Part shown: piece by piece, positions 37,766 through 46,442 of the stretch
Layout: each line of letters opens with the position of its first letter
Numbering within the stretch: position 1 is the first letter of the stretch
Assembly: GCF_963931955.1 (NCBI RefSeq)
Contig: NZ_OZ008337.1
Coordinates: 1,116,001 to 1,180,000, forward strand
Origin: Wolbachia endosymbiont (group A) of Longitarsus flavicornis
GTDB taxonomy: Bacteria; Pseudomonadota; Alphaproteobacteria; Rickettsiales; Anaplasmataceae
Direction: 5' to 3'
Length of the DNA: 64,000 nt
Notes under the pieces: generated by a model
What the model was told of the DNA's origin: nothing
Databases searched by the model: none
What the model saw: only the letters and a program-made list of their open reading frames with translations
Program-made: the position numbers and the translations under genes

Positions 37766-39775
37766 TTATGGTAAATTAGCAATTTTTTCCCTAGAATCAG
37801 AAACTCTTCTTAATTCTTCACGTTTTACCCATGAACCCTTCTGCTTATTGGATTCGCTTATTAATTCAGGACGCATTAACCCACCAGATCTAGCAAAAAC
37901 ACCTCGGTCTATGGCTTCAATGACTGATAAACCTCCCAGTAAGCAATTTTGTCCTATTTCTTCATAATTTTCTATTCCCTCATTACAATCTTCTATTGCT
38001 TCATTATAACTTTCTATTTTATCAAGTAGAAGTAGGCCTTCTTCACTCACCTCTACTTTTATCCAATTTTTATTTTTCTCATCAGGATATAACCTAACTT
38101 CTAATTCTCCCAAACTAGTATAGAAAGTTAATACTACATCGCTGCCTTCTGTAAGATCTGTGTAATTCCTTATGCCGTTTTCGGTTTTAATTTCTACTTC
38201 ATTATTACCGATCTTTACTATATTTCTTCCATATTTTATATCTCCATCGGTTAGGCCTAAGTCCCTTGCCCCATCTGTTATCTTTGTAATGTCTATTTTA
38301 CTATCTTTAGAATATTCTAAGTAAAAAACGGAGTTGTCTATTCTTATATCTTTCAGCTCGCTACTAGTTGCACTTTTTGCGATTTCAATAAACTTATGAG
38401 TATTGCTAATATAATCTTCATATGCTCTTTTCGTGTTAGTTCTATGCTCTTTAAATTCTGATGTCAGCGTGTTAATCATATTAGCATCAACTGTATTACC
38501 AAACACTGCTCCTTTTGATACTAATTTACATATTATACTACTAGTAACTTTAGGATTTTTTTCCAACTCACTGATTTTCCTTATCACATAGTCAGTAAAA
38601 CTGTACTCAGTACCTAAAAAGTAATCTTGTAAAGAAGAATAATTTAAACGTACACCAGACTTTATAGCATCATTTACAATCTCTTCAAGTTCAGCCATGT
38701 TTTGAGCTTGAAATACCTTACCAGAAAACTTACTTAGCTTTTCCTTTTGATTTGAAGTTAACTTAACAAGTAAGGTACTGGTTTGTCCTTTCTTTTGCTT
38801 AGGGTGATTGATATTTATATCATAATTTAATGCTCCTGCTTCTAGAAATATCTTTCTCAATTCTTGAGCAAAATCCTCATTATCCCAATAAAGACGTTCA
38901 ATATATGAAAACACTTTTGACTCACCCATTCCGTGCCGAATATTTAGCACCACTTTTAGATCTGAATCTCTTTTATGCTTACTTAAAAACTCCTTTAAAT
39001 TTTTAGTGCAGTCTGAATCGAGTACAAGTAAGTCATACAATTCCTTGTTCAACTTTTTCTGTTTATCAGTTAAGAATAATTCTTCTATATTATAGCAGAG
39101 TTTATTAGTTGCTATTTGTTGTGGAGTTTTGCCCTTTCTGCTTGTTATATTAGGTTTAGCTCCTTTCAAAAGAAGAGAGTTTGCATTATCGTGGTGACCT
39201 TTGGCAGCAGCAAGGTATAATGGTGTTTTTCCTTTATTATCTTGTATGTTAGGATCTGCGCCTGCTTCTAAGAGTAAATCTATAGCCTGATTTCCTGTGC
39301 GACGAAATCCACCAATATTTGCTCCTGCAATCGCATGCAATACTGTTGATTGAGATTCTCCTCTTCTGAGATTAAGAATTACTTTTAAATCTTTATTGTT
39401 TTTATTATCATCTAAAAATTCTTCAAGAGGTTCAGTATTATCAAATGAACCACAGTTAGAAGCTAAACATTTTAGAGCACTAAGTAACTTCTTGTTTAAA
39501 TTTTTTTGACTTGGCGTAAGATCGTGGTCCAGAGCAAACCAAACACAAATTTGTTCGTTTAGTCCAAGTTTGCTATCTATTAAAGAAGGTAGTTCATTAT
39601 GATTTCTAACTGATGGTAAATCTCCTGAGTACCACATATCATTCATCAGCTCATTTAATAAATGTTCTTTAGATGATAGATGTTCTATAATGGATTCATA
39701 TTCAATATCAGATAGTTCTGGTTTGGATTTTGGTTGATTGATGATAGATTTCATCGTCTCAGTAAAATCACCCAT
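37766..39775 (-). CDS. Ankyrin-containing EAM protein with shared C-terminal domain (669 aa)
   Basis: The start was set at ATG 39775 (MGDFTETMKS), which has GAGGGG seven bases upstream; the frame is open 14 codons further. Residues about 110-270 hold two or three ankyrin units (GKTPLYLAAAKGHHDNANSLLLKGAKPN) amid repeated EEFLxxxxxxxDLKVxLNxRxG segments. The C-terminal third repeats the organisation of the 379-aa protein at 11086: a QAQNMAELEEIVNDAIKSGVRL piece, NIVKIGNNEVEIK, NYTDLTEGSDVVLTF, IGQNCLLGGLSVIEAI. It lies divergently from cif locus 1 with about 950 bases between. Function unknown. Confidence 0.8.
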   Translation of the reverse strand: MGDFTETMKSIINQPKSKPELSDIEYESIIEHLSSKEHLLNELMNDMWYSGDLPSVRNHNELPSLIDSKLGLNEQICVWFALDHDLTPSQKNLNKKLLSALKCLASNCGSFDNTEPLEEFLDDNKNNKDLKVILNLRRGESQSTVLHAIAGANIGGFRRTGNQAIDLLLEAGADPNIQDNKGKTPLYLAAAKGHHDNANSLLLKGAKPNITSRKGKTPQQIATNKLCYNIEELFLTDKQKKLNKELYDLLVLDSDCTKNLKEFLSKHKRDSDLKVVLNIRHGMGESKVFSYIERLYWDNEDFAQELRKIFLEAGALNYDININHPKQKKGQTSTLLVKLTSNQKEKLSKFSGKVFQAQNMAELEEIVNDAIKSGVRLNYSSLQDYFLGTEYSFTDYVIRKISELEKNPKVTSSIICKLVSKGAVFGNTVDANMINTLTSEFKEHRTNTKRAYEDYISNTHKFIEIAKSATSSELKDIRIDNSVFYLEYSKDSKIDITKITDGARDLGLTDGDIKYGRNIVKIGNNEVEIKTENGIRNYTDLTEGSDVVLTFYTSLGELEVRLYPDEKNKNWIKVEVSEEGLLLLDKIESYNEAIEDCNEGIENYEEIGQNCLLGGLSVIEAIDRGVFARSGGLMRPELISESNKQKGSWVKREELRRVSDSREKIANLP

Positions 39776-40730
39776 ACTTACCCCTCTAAACATACATACA
39801 TAATATATTATATGCAATATATAACATTAAATCAATAACCATAATCTTTTTACTACTTATGTCGTTTGTTAAGTTTTTATGGTGAGTAACAATGGAGTAT
39901 GTGTTGCTTATGACTCCAAATTTGAGCTAATTTTACTATAAATTAACATGGTTAAGACCTATATTTGATATCACTACTATAAGAGCATGATGGATTATGC
40001 TTTAAAGGAGTACGGAAACTGCTGAAGTTTTTACAGCAAATCTGCATGGAGCAACTTCAGCAGAATAAACAAACACATGCCAGTATTAGTAGAGAATTAT
40101 TTATAAGTCAACTAACTTTTTAAAAAAATATTTTAGTGAAGATACCATGCTAGCTAGTGTTATAAAGAATTGAATTATTGACTCTTTCTAAAATTGCAAA
40201 AAAGATCGTATATTTGTGAGAATAAACCACGTAAAAATAAGGTTCTAAAAATAGAAGGTTTAAATTATTGTAACAAAGTTAGGCAAACCAGTTCGTATGT
40301 AGATATGGATAAAATGGGCTAATATGGCTAGTTTTAGCGTATAGCAAAATCACTATATTAAAAAGTTCGTATGGTACACTTGGTAGACCACACGATCCCA
40401 AAACGAAATGTTCTCACCGCCCTTGTTTTTTGGTGCTGGAAATGGTTGCTTTATTTGAGATCTTAATAATATATCTTGCTAAGTTAATAATAATTTGTTT
40501 GTGGAAGAATTAAGATAAACTTATAAAAAACAGAATTTAAAAATAAATAAAATATCATATATTCAGCCTATTAAAAGGCTTTCATTGAAAATTACTTTGG
40601 GTTAGAAAGTTTTTCTAAAATAGTGATTGACAGGTTACAAAGATGTAGTACGATGTTAAAAATGATATAGAATGTATAAATTATCATAGTTCTATATCTT
40701 AATACGCTTTTGTTTGTGGAGGTAAGAATT
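39776..40730. other. Long non-coding region upstream of cif locus 1
   Basis: About 950 bases with no supportable ORF on either strand. The right 250 bases are conserved upstream of the second cifA (63747-64000, reversed) and contain the promoter listed separately. The left part (39800-40450) has only stop-rich AT sequence; around 40370-40450 it is less AT-rich (CACACGATCCCAAAACG; TTCTCACCGCCCTTG), possibly an old RNA or element end. Nothing definite. Confidence 0.4.
40627..40654 (+). promoter_or_regulatory. Predicted sigma-70 promoter of cif locus 1
   Basis: A perfect -35 TTGACA (40627-40632), a 16-base spacer, and -10 TACGAT (40649-40654), 76 bases before the cifA ATG. The same arrangement stands before the second cifA (TTGACA, 16 bases, TATGAT at 63841-63814), with the surrounding bases diverged. 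Conservation at both boxes supports the call. Locus 2 has the stronger -10. Confidence 0.6.
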
Positions 40731-42038
40731 ATGGACTTAGATGACCTAACCAAGGCAGCTTTCTCTATTATTAAGGATGACGATCCTTATAAAGAATCTA
40801 AACAACTTCAAATAAGGAATTGGGGGCGTGGGTACTTGGAGACTATTAATACCGGAAACCTTCCTTTTTTCCTTGATATATTGTCAGATGAAGAATGTTG
40901 GGAAAAAACCGATACGATACATGGTATCAAACTCAATAGAAGAATAGTGGCTAAAAAGATGATTGAACCCAAGAGTTGGAAAGGTACAAATAATCCGCTA
41001 GATGATTTTGATCGTTACCAAATTGCATGTTGGTGTTGCTTAGAAGAAGACATCATTACCCTATTTGAGCATTTTAAACGGGAAGATGAAATAAAGGATG
41101 GAGATTCAGATGCATTAAAAAAGTTAGTCAAATCAGTAAGTGGAAGTTGGTATACAGATGCGATGATGCAATTTTGGTCGCATTTCGTTAGTGGATACAT
41201 TGCAGAGTTAGATCTAAAAGATCAGCATCCCTATGTGCTTGGTTTACACCGTGCAGCAATAAGTATGCGTAGAAAACGTGTAGAAGCAGTAGAGTTCTTT
41301 TTGAATAAGATAAAATCATTACCTGAAAGTGAGTTAAGTGCTCAGGAAAAAGATAAGGTTTTTATGAAAATTGCAGTGCATGCAGCACACGATAATGGAT
41401 ATCCTGATGTGTTTGAATTTTGTTTAAGCCAAATAAATCCTGATAGATATCCAGAGCTTTTGAAAAGAGATTTGGAGAAAAATGGTTATTATGGTTCTCT
41501 AGGTAGAATGTTAGAAATGTTTAACTTTGATCAATTTCAAAAGTTATTCGACTGCTTAAAGCCAAGTGATGTGGTGGTGGGTAGTTATTATTGTACCTGG
41601 TTAAGAAATATAAAAATTGGAGGTTGTTCTGGGCAATACTTAAATGTAGGTGCGAAGCTTTTGATGCATATGTTGATGAAAGATGGATTCGATAGTCATC
41701 GTACCTTAGCATTAAATGGAGAAGTGATGAACAATTCTACTTTTCAAGGAAGTTTATTAGTACCTTTGGTTGAGAAAGGTTGTATGGAGCAAGTGTGGGC
41801 AATATTGGACAAAACTAATTCTAAACAGATTGAAGAATTTATGAGTTCTAAGCGAGCAGGTTACATATGTTCCATCTTAGAGCAAGGAGATCGCGCTTCA
41901 TTAAATAAGTTTTTATCTTATAGTGGTTCTGTTGATGTAGATCTTGACCAAAAGAGTATACCTGGTCCAAGTGGTGATTTATCTGATGTAAAGCTTAACA
42001 AAATGCATGATAAATCTCATATAAGGTTAGGTGAATAA
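40731..42038 (+). CDS. cifA: CifA-type cytoplasmic incompatibility factor, locus 1
   Basis: A 435-aa protein. ATG 40731 follows GGAGGT by seven bases; the upstream TTG at 40710 is unlikely. The N-terminal part matches the CifA/CidA pattern: LQIRNWGRGYLETI, NLPFFLDILSDEECW, then a basic stretch, NPLDDFDRYQIACWCCLEEDIITLF. CidA has the same order of W...L, E-x-C-W, N-P-L and A-C-x-x-C. CifA rescues embryos and contributes to CI. The gene is followed after 28 bases by a dual-nuclease cifB, the standard cifA-cifB operon. The C-terminus ends in a PGPSGDL linker. Length is close to the shorter (nuclease-type) CifA groups. No frameshift. Confidence 0.88.
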   Translation: MDLDDLTKAAFSIIKDDDPYKESKQLQIRNWGRGYLETINTGNLPFFLDILSDEECWEKTDTIHGIKLNRRIVAKKMIEPKSWKGTNNPLDDFDRYQIACWCCLEEDIITLFEHFKREDEIKDGDSDALKKLVKSVSGSWYTDAMMQFWSHFVSGYIAELDLKDQHPYVLGLHRAAISMRRKRVEAVEFFLNKIKSLPESELSAQEKDKVFMKIAVHAAHDNGYPDVFEFCLSQINPDRYPELLKRDLEKNGYYGSLGRMLEMFNFDQFQKLFDCLKPSDVVVGSYYCTWLRNIKIGGCSGQYLNVGAKLLMHMLMKDGFDSHRTLALNGEVMNNSTFQGSLLVPLVEKGCMEQVWAILDKTNSKQIEEFMSSKRAGYICSILEQGDRASLNKFLSYSGSVDVDLDQKSIPGPSGDLSDVKLNKMHDKSHIRLGE

Positions 42039-42066
42039 AAAGTTATTATATAATTTAGGGGGCTAT

Positions 42067-44823
42067 ATGTTAAGTCAAGAAAAACCACAAGATTTTGAAT
42101 TAATAGAGCTGTTAATTCGAGAAACAGCGGGAGTTAGTCAACCTGGCCCAAGTACTTCAACCCAACAAAAAAGTGATTTTGAATCTTTCAAAGCAAGGTT
42201 TCAATCATACATTGACCAGGTTCCATCATATTTACATTCGGTAGGTAAAGAAGGGTTTTTTCCGCATTTCTTTTTAGGAAGCTTTTCTATTTTACCAGAT
42301 ACACAAATTGCGGAAAGATTAGGTGTTAAAAAAGTTTATTTTCGTTTTGACACTGCAAAAACATTAAAGGTAGTTGTTGTTAAAAATAGTCAAATTAAAA
42401 GTGATGTAGATGCTATTGAAGGTATAGAACTATTTTCTATTTCAGAAGATGGTAATTCTGGTCATCAATTTACTTCTGGTGAACTGGAATATATATTAAA
42501 AGAAAATTTGCATCCTGACACTCAACAAAAGATCGGTACGGCACGAGGCATTAAAGATAGAATTAAAGGTAGGGTTAAATCTAAGTTAGTGCAAATCAAC
42601 AAAAATGAAGAAAATATTTTTGTTGAAACACAAGATAAAGAAATACTTGACTCTGCTATTAGTCATAATTTTTACGAAATTAAAAAAGAAGAGGAAATAT
42701 GGAAAGATCAAAATGATAATACAAAAAGCAAGCCCGAGGATTATATAGCTGAGTTAACTAATTCTGATGCAAGTAAAGTTGAAGAATCTTCCAAGAAAGT
42801 CATTGATAGAATCAGTAAAGTTCACTCAAAATACAAGGGTTCGTTTACTTATGCTGATAAAGCACGAGAAGCAGCACATCATGGGTTTATAGCAGGTGCT
42901 TTAGTAAATTTCCGCTATAGACATAATCTTAGGGTTTACTTGGAGCAATTTGCAGGAAGAGGTTATGCTGATATTGTTCTAGTGCCTCGTGGTAAGGATA
43001 GATCATTAAATGCTGTTCCAATTATTATAGAACTGAAAGCTGCCACTAAAGAAGAGTTAAAAGAGTTAGAGAAAGGAGGTAAAGTAAAAGATGGGAGTCA
43101 AACTACACCAGCTATTGCATTAGAGCAAGCAAAAGATTATGCAAAAGGCTTTCAGCCAAATACAATGCGTGTTTTGACTATTTCAGATAATGTACTGTGT
43201 GTAGGGTTAAATTTGGATTCAACTGAAGGTGAAAAATTTTCAATGCATATATCACCTCGTGAAGACAGAGAAATTGCTCTACCTACAATGCAAGCACTCT
43301 TGAAGGAAGCTTCAGATTGGGATGGAAGACAAGATACGGTCACTAATGTTAAAGAAAAAATCAAGCAGCCACTGGAGCGTGTTTATCACACATTTCCTGG
43401 TACGCCAGAGAAAGGAGGTAATTACTTTAGTAGATTTCTCTTAGGGCAACTTCTTCTTGCTGATAAATTTAAAAGAGCGGATCTAAAGAAATTTATATTT
43501 TCATACGGTGAATATTCTCTTGCTTCTACCACAAGATCCGGAAAGCCTGTAACAACTTTTGCGTTGATTAGAGAAGGTCGTAGTAAAGAGGTATTTATTT
43601 TTCATGTTAGAGAAGGGGGAAGAGGGGATCGTAGCAGTAAAAAGATACCTATACCTGGTGATCTACCGGAGCAAAGCAAAATCACAGAGGTATACATAAG
43701 TTTACATGAGGAAAAGAAGTCAGATTTTTTTAACATAGAGGAGGTTAATAGATATAATTCCTTAAATGAATACAAAAAAGGGAAAGAGTTTTTCAAAGGA
43801 GAATTAAAAGATGTTCCTTACCCTAATGGACTAAGAGAGGCATTTGATGAGGCACTTAAGTCTCAAGTTACTCCTGCAGCAGGTCAGTCTCTACCAGTAG
43901 ATAAATATAATTCACTACTAAAGAAAGTTGGAGAAGGAATGTTTTCTTTTAGAGATTTTATTAATGAAGAGGCTCATTTTCAAGGAGTGTTACATGGGGC
44001 ATTTAGTTATTATAGTGATTTGAAATTAGAAGAATCTCCTAGAGCATTAGTATTAACAGAGTTTCAAACTGGCAGGGGAAAACGTATTGATATGCTGGTT
44101 CATGGTATTAAGTTTGCAGAAGGAGCTAGTAATGCTAAGGAGTATGATCCAGTAGGATTAGAGCTTAAGGGACCAAGGGAAGGTAAAACAGCTGATGCAT
44201 TAGTAAAAGAGGCAAATGATCAGATAAATAAGGAGTATGTAAAAGGTGTTACTTATAAAACGCTTACAGATGGCAGGAAAGTGGCTTTTATGGGTGTTGT
44301 CTTTGACAAAGGAGCGAGTAATGCAGATTCTCTTATTCTACCAAGCAAAAATGAGTTTACTCCTGTTAAGGTAGTTCATAGTTCTATTTTTAGTTTTAGC
44401 CAATGTGCAACAAGGAAAAGACGTGATATAGGTATACCCTGCATAGATTCACGTGATGAAGAAAAGATTACAGAGGAAGAAAAAAAGCAGCGTGTTAAAG
44501 AGTTGTTTGATGCTAATAAGGTAGTGAAGAAAGCAAAGGATATTGAGTTTTATAATCAGCTTTTCAAGATTTCTCAACAGATGTCTAAAGGTGAAGCTGT
44601 AGATCCAAGTATTAAAAAGGCTCTTGTAACAAAAGTTAAAAACGTAGTTTTTTTAAATTCAATGGATACAGAGATTGAGGGTATTGTAGGAGAGAACAAG
44701 GAAAATATTGAAGCTTTAAAAACTTTTACACAGATTAATGAACATTTATCCGATAATTTAGATGTTGTTAGTAAGCGTCAAACAGACGAAATCTGTCAAA
44801 CCAGGAAGAAACTCCCAATTTAA
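42067..44823 (+). CDS. cifB: CifB-type dual PD-(D/E)XK nuclease, locus 1
   Basis: 918 aa from ATG 42067 (AGGGGG upstream; the copy in locus 2 starts at the same position); GTG 42031 overlapping cifA is less likely. Nuclease 1: HHGFIAGALVNFRYRH, GYADIVLV with Asp302, IIIELKA with Glu322/Lys324. Nuclease 2: EAHFQGVLHGAFSYYSDL, RIDMLVHG with Asp675, GLELKGP with Glu699/Lys701. Both D...E-x-K sites are therefore intact. No Ulp1 deubiquitylase region is present, so this is a nuclease ('Cin'-like) CifB, type III-V. About 220 residues follow, including a furin-like R-K-R-R (783-786). The ORF ends at an IS110 element and may have continued into the 2311-aa ORF. Confidence 0.88.
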   Translation: MLSQEKPQDFELIELLIRETAGVSQPGPSTSTQQKSDFESFKARFQSYIDQVPSYLHSVGKEGFFPHFFLGSFSILPDTQIAERLGVKKVYFRFDTAKTLKVVVVKNSQIKSDVDAIEGIELFSISEDGNSGHQFTSGELEYILKENLHPDTQQKIGTARGIKDRIKGRVKSKLVQINKNEENIFVETQDKEILDSAISHNFYEIKKEEEIWKDQNDNTKSKPEDYIAELTNSDASKVEESSKKVIDRISKVHSKYKGSFTYADKAREAAHHGFIAGALVNFRYRHNLRVYLEQFAGRGYADIVLVPRGKDRSLNAVPIIIELKAATKEELKELEKGGKVKDGSQTTPAIALEQAKDYAKGFQPNTMRVLTISDNVLCVGLNLDSTEGEKFSMHISPREDREIALPTMQALLKEASDWDGRQDTVTNVKEKIKQPLERVYHTFPGTPEKGGNYFSRFLLGQLLLADKFKRADLKKFIFSYGEYSLASTTRSGKPVTTFALIREGRSKEVFIFHVREGGRGDRSSKKIPIPGDLPEQSKITEVYISLHEEKKSDFFNIEEVNRYNSLNEYKKGKEFFKGELKDVPYPNGLREAFDEALKSQVTPAAGQSLPVDKYNSLLKKVGEGMFSFRDFINEEAHFQGVLHGAFSYYSDLKLEESPRALVLTEFQTGRGKRIDMLVHGIKFAEGASNAKEYDPVGLELKGPREGKTADALVKEANDQINKEYVKGVTYKTLTDGRKVAFMGVVFDKGASNADSLILPSKNEFTPVKVVHSSIFSFSQCATRKRRDIGIPCIDSRDEEKITEEEKKQRVKELFDANKVVKKAKDIEFYNQLFKISQQMSKGEAVDPSIKKALVTKVKNVVFLNSMDTEIEGIVGENKENIEALKTFTQINEHLSDNLDVVSKRQTDEICQTRKKLPI

Positions 44824-44849
44824 GTTTTGAGTAATTTCTGATATAACTT

Positions 44850-45000
44850 TGTGAGAAGCGCTTTTGCAGTTATAACCGACCAAGTCACTGGTGCCTTTAG
44901 TGCCCGTTCGTAAGCGTGGTTTTGGGAGGAACGGTCAAATCATTGATGGAGTTTTTGTAGACTACCTCGGTTAGGAGATTGTACTATCAACCGTTCCAAG
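44850..45000 (+). ncRNA. Candidate IS110 bridge RNA region
   Basis: The stretch before the transposase is GC-richer than its surroundings and foldable. GGAACGGT (44928-44935) is exactly complementary to ACCGTTCC (44990-44997) around a 54-base internal region, and further short pairings lie at 44860-44925. In IS110-group elements the left non-coding end encodes a bridge RNA whose loops pair with target and donor DNA. The position fits, but the loops were not assigned. Confidence 0.4.
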
Positions 45001-45041
45001 CTGAAGCGTTTCCCTATTACAAATTATACGAAGGAGTTGCC

Positions 45042-46388
45042 ATGAAAAAAGCAAAAAGTAAATTAGAAATAGTGAATCCTGATGCAGCAGGGATTGATGT
45101 TGGTTCATCTGTACATTATGTATGTGTACCTGAAGGAAGAGATGAACAACGTATCCAAAAATTTGGCTGCTTCACTGAAGACCTTCATAATTTAGCACGG
45201 TGGTTGAAAAAATGTAAAGTTACAACTGTAGCTATGGAATCAACAGGAGTATACTGGATTCCTTTATTTCAAGTACTCGAATCATATGGGTTTGAAGTAA
45301 AACTGGTAAATGCGCGACATGTAAAAAATGTACCTGGAAGAAAGTCAGATGTTCAGGACTGTCAGTGGTTACAACAACTACACAGTTATGGACTACTTCA
45401 TGGATCATTCAGACCCGATGATCAAATTTGTGTATTGCGTAGTTATGTGCGGCAACGTAAAAGTCTTACTGAAAGTGCATCTACACATGTTCTGCGTATG
45501 CAGAAGGCATTAATTCAAATGAATATACAGCTGCATAAAGTTATAAGAGATATTACTGGAGTAACTGGTATGAAAATTATCAAGGCTATAATCGAAGGCG
45601 AAAGGGATCCTGAGAAATTGGTTGAATTCAGGGATGCACGAATAAAAAATGATCAGTCTACTATTGCAAAAGCGTTAGCTGGTGACTATAGAGAGGAACA
45701 CTTATTCACGCTAAAGCAAGAATTTGAACTATATAATATCTATCAAGAAAAAATAGCAGAATGTGATAGAAATATTGAGGCCTATTACAAAACGTTCGAA
45801 ACAAAACCTGGCGAAAGTAAACAGTTGAGTAAGGAAAAGAATAAGCATAGAAAAAGTAAGCCAAACTTTGCTTTGCACGAGGAACTGCACCGGATAACTG
45901 GTATGGATTTTACTAAAGTTCCAGGGCTTGATGTACTAAGTGTACAGACCATAATTTCAGAAACTGGTATAAACCATAGTAAATGGTCAACAGAAAAACA
46001 CTTCTCATCGTGGTTAGGACTCAGCCCTGCCAATAAAATTACAGGAGAAAAAGTGTTTAGCACAAGAACGCGTAAAGTCATTAATCGTGCTGCGAATGCA
46101 TTTCGAATGGCTGCTAATTCTGTGGGAAATAGTAAAAGTGCATTAGGTGCATACTACAGGAAATTAAAAAAACGATTAGGAGCGCCAAAAGCAATAACAG
46201 CTACTGCAAGAAAGATAGCGTGCATATTTTATAGTATGCTCAAATACGGACAGGAATATGTAGAAAAAGGAATGGAATACTATGAAATACGCTATAAAGA
46301 TAGAACTGTAAAAAATTTGATCAAAAGAGCAAAGGAACTTGGCTATCTCTTGGTAAAAAAAGATGAGTTAGTTCAAGGAGTTTCTTAG
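45042..46388 (+). CDS. IS110-family transposase (DEDD recombinase)
   Basis: About 448 aa from ATG 45042, which has GAAGGAG six bases upstream (the frame is open to 44979). The N-terminal DEDD/RuvC-like domain has GIDVGSSVHYVCV (Asp), MESTGVYW (Glu), and GRKSDVQDCQWLQQL (Asp residues). The C-terminal Transposase_20 domain has VPGLDVLSVQTIISETG and the serine-containing AANAFRMAANSVGNSKS. Intact, so the element may still be active. Confidence 0.93.
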   Translation: MKKAKSKLEIVNPDAAGIDVGSSVHYVCVPEGRDEQRIQKFGCFTEDLHNLARWLKKCKVTTVAMESTGVYWIPLFQVLESYGFEVKLVNARHVKNVPGRKSDVQDCQWLQQLHSYGLLHGSFRPDDQICVLRSYVRQRKSLTESASTHVLRMQKALIQMNIQLHKVIRDITGVTGMKIIKAIIEGERDPEKLVEFRDARIKNDQSTIAKALAGDYREEHLFTLKQEFELYNIYQEKIAECDRNIEAYYKTFETKPGESKQLSKEKNKHRKSKPNFALHEELHRITGMDFTKVPGLDVLSVQTIISETGINHSKWSTEKHFSSWLGLSPANKITGEKVFSTRTRKVINRAANAFRMAANSVGNSKSALGAYYRKLKKRLGAPKAITATARKIACIFYSMLKYGQEYVEKGMEYYEIRYKDRTVKNLIKRAKELGYLLVKKDELVQGVS

Positions 46389-46442
46389 GAGGTATCAGGT
46401 GAAAGTTCAGGTTATTTTTTACAGATATGCAAAATTGATCTA

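Larger units (their letters stand above)
44850..46400 (+). mobile_element. IS110-family insertion sequence between cifB and the 2311-aa ORF
   Basis: One IS110-type transposase with non-coding sequence before it. Like other IS110 elements it has no obvious terminal inverted repeats or target duplication, so both ends are approximate. The left end lies somewhere in 44800-44860 and the right end in 46390-46440. It separates cifB from the toxin-like ORF that follows on the same strand. Confidence 0.75.

Noticed and set aside
42031..42066. GTG start of cifB overlapping the cifA stop
   Set aside because: ATG 42067 has a better ribosome site and matches the start of the second cifB copy.
40731..44823. 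Ulp1-type (deubiquitylating) CifB
   Set aside because: No His-Asp-Cys protease motif was found; both catalytic regions fit PD-(D/E)XK nucleases.
44979..45041. Extra 21 N-terminal residues of the IS110 transposase
   Set aside because: A strong ribosome site stands before ATG 45042, and the family N-terminus begins just after it.
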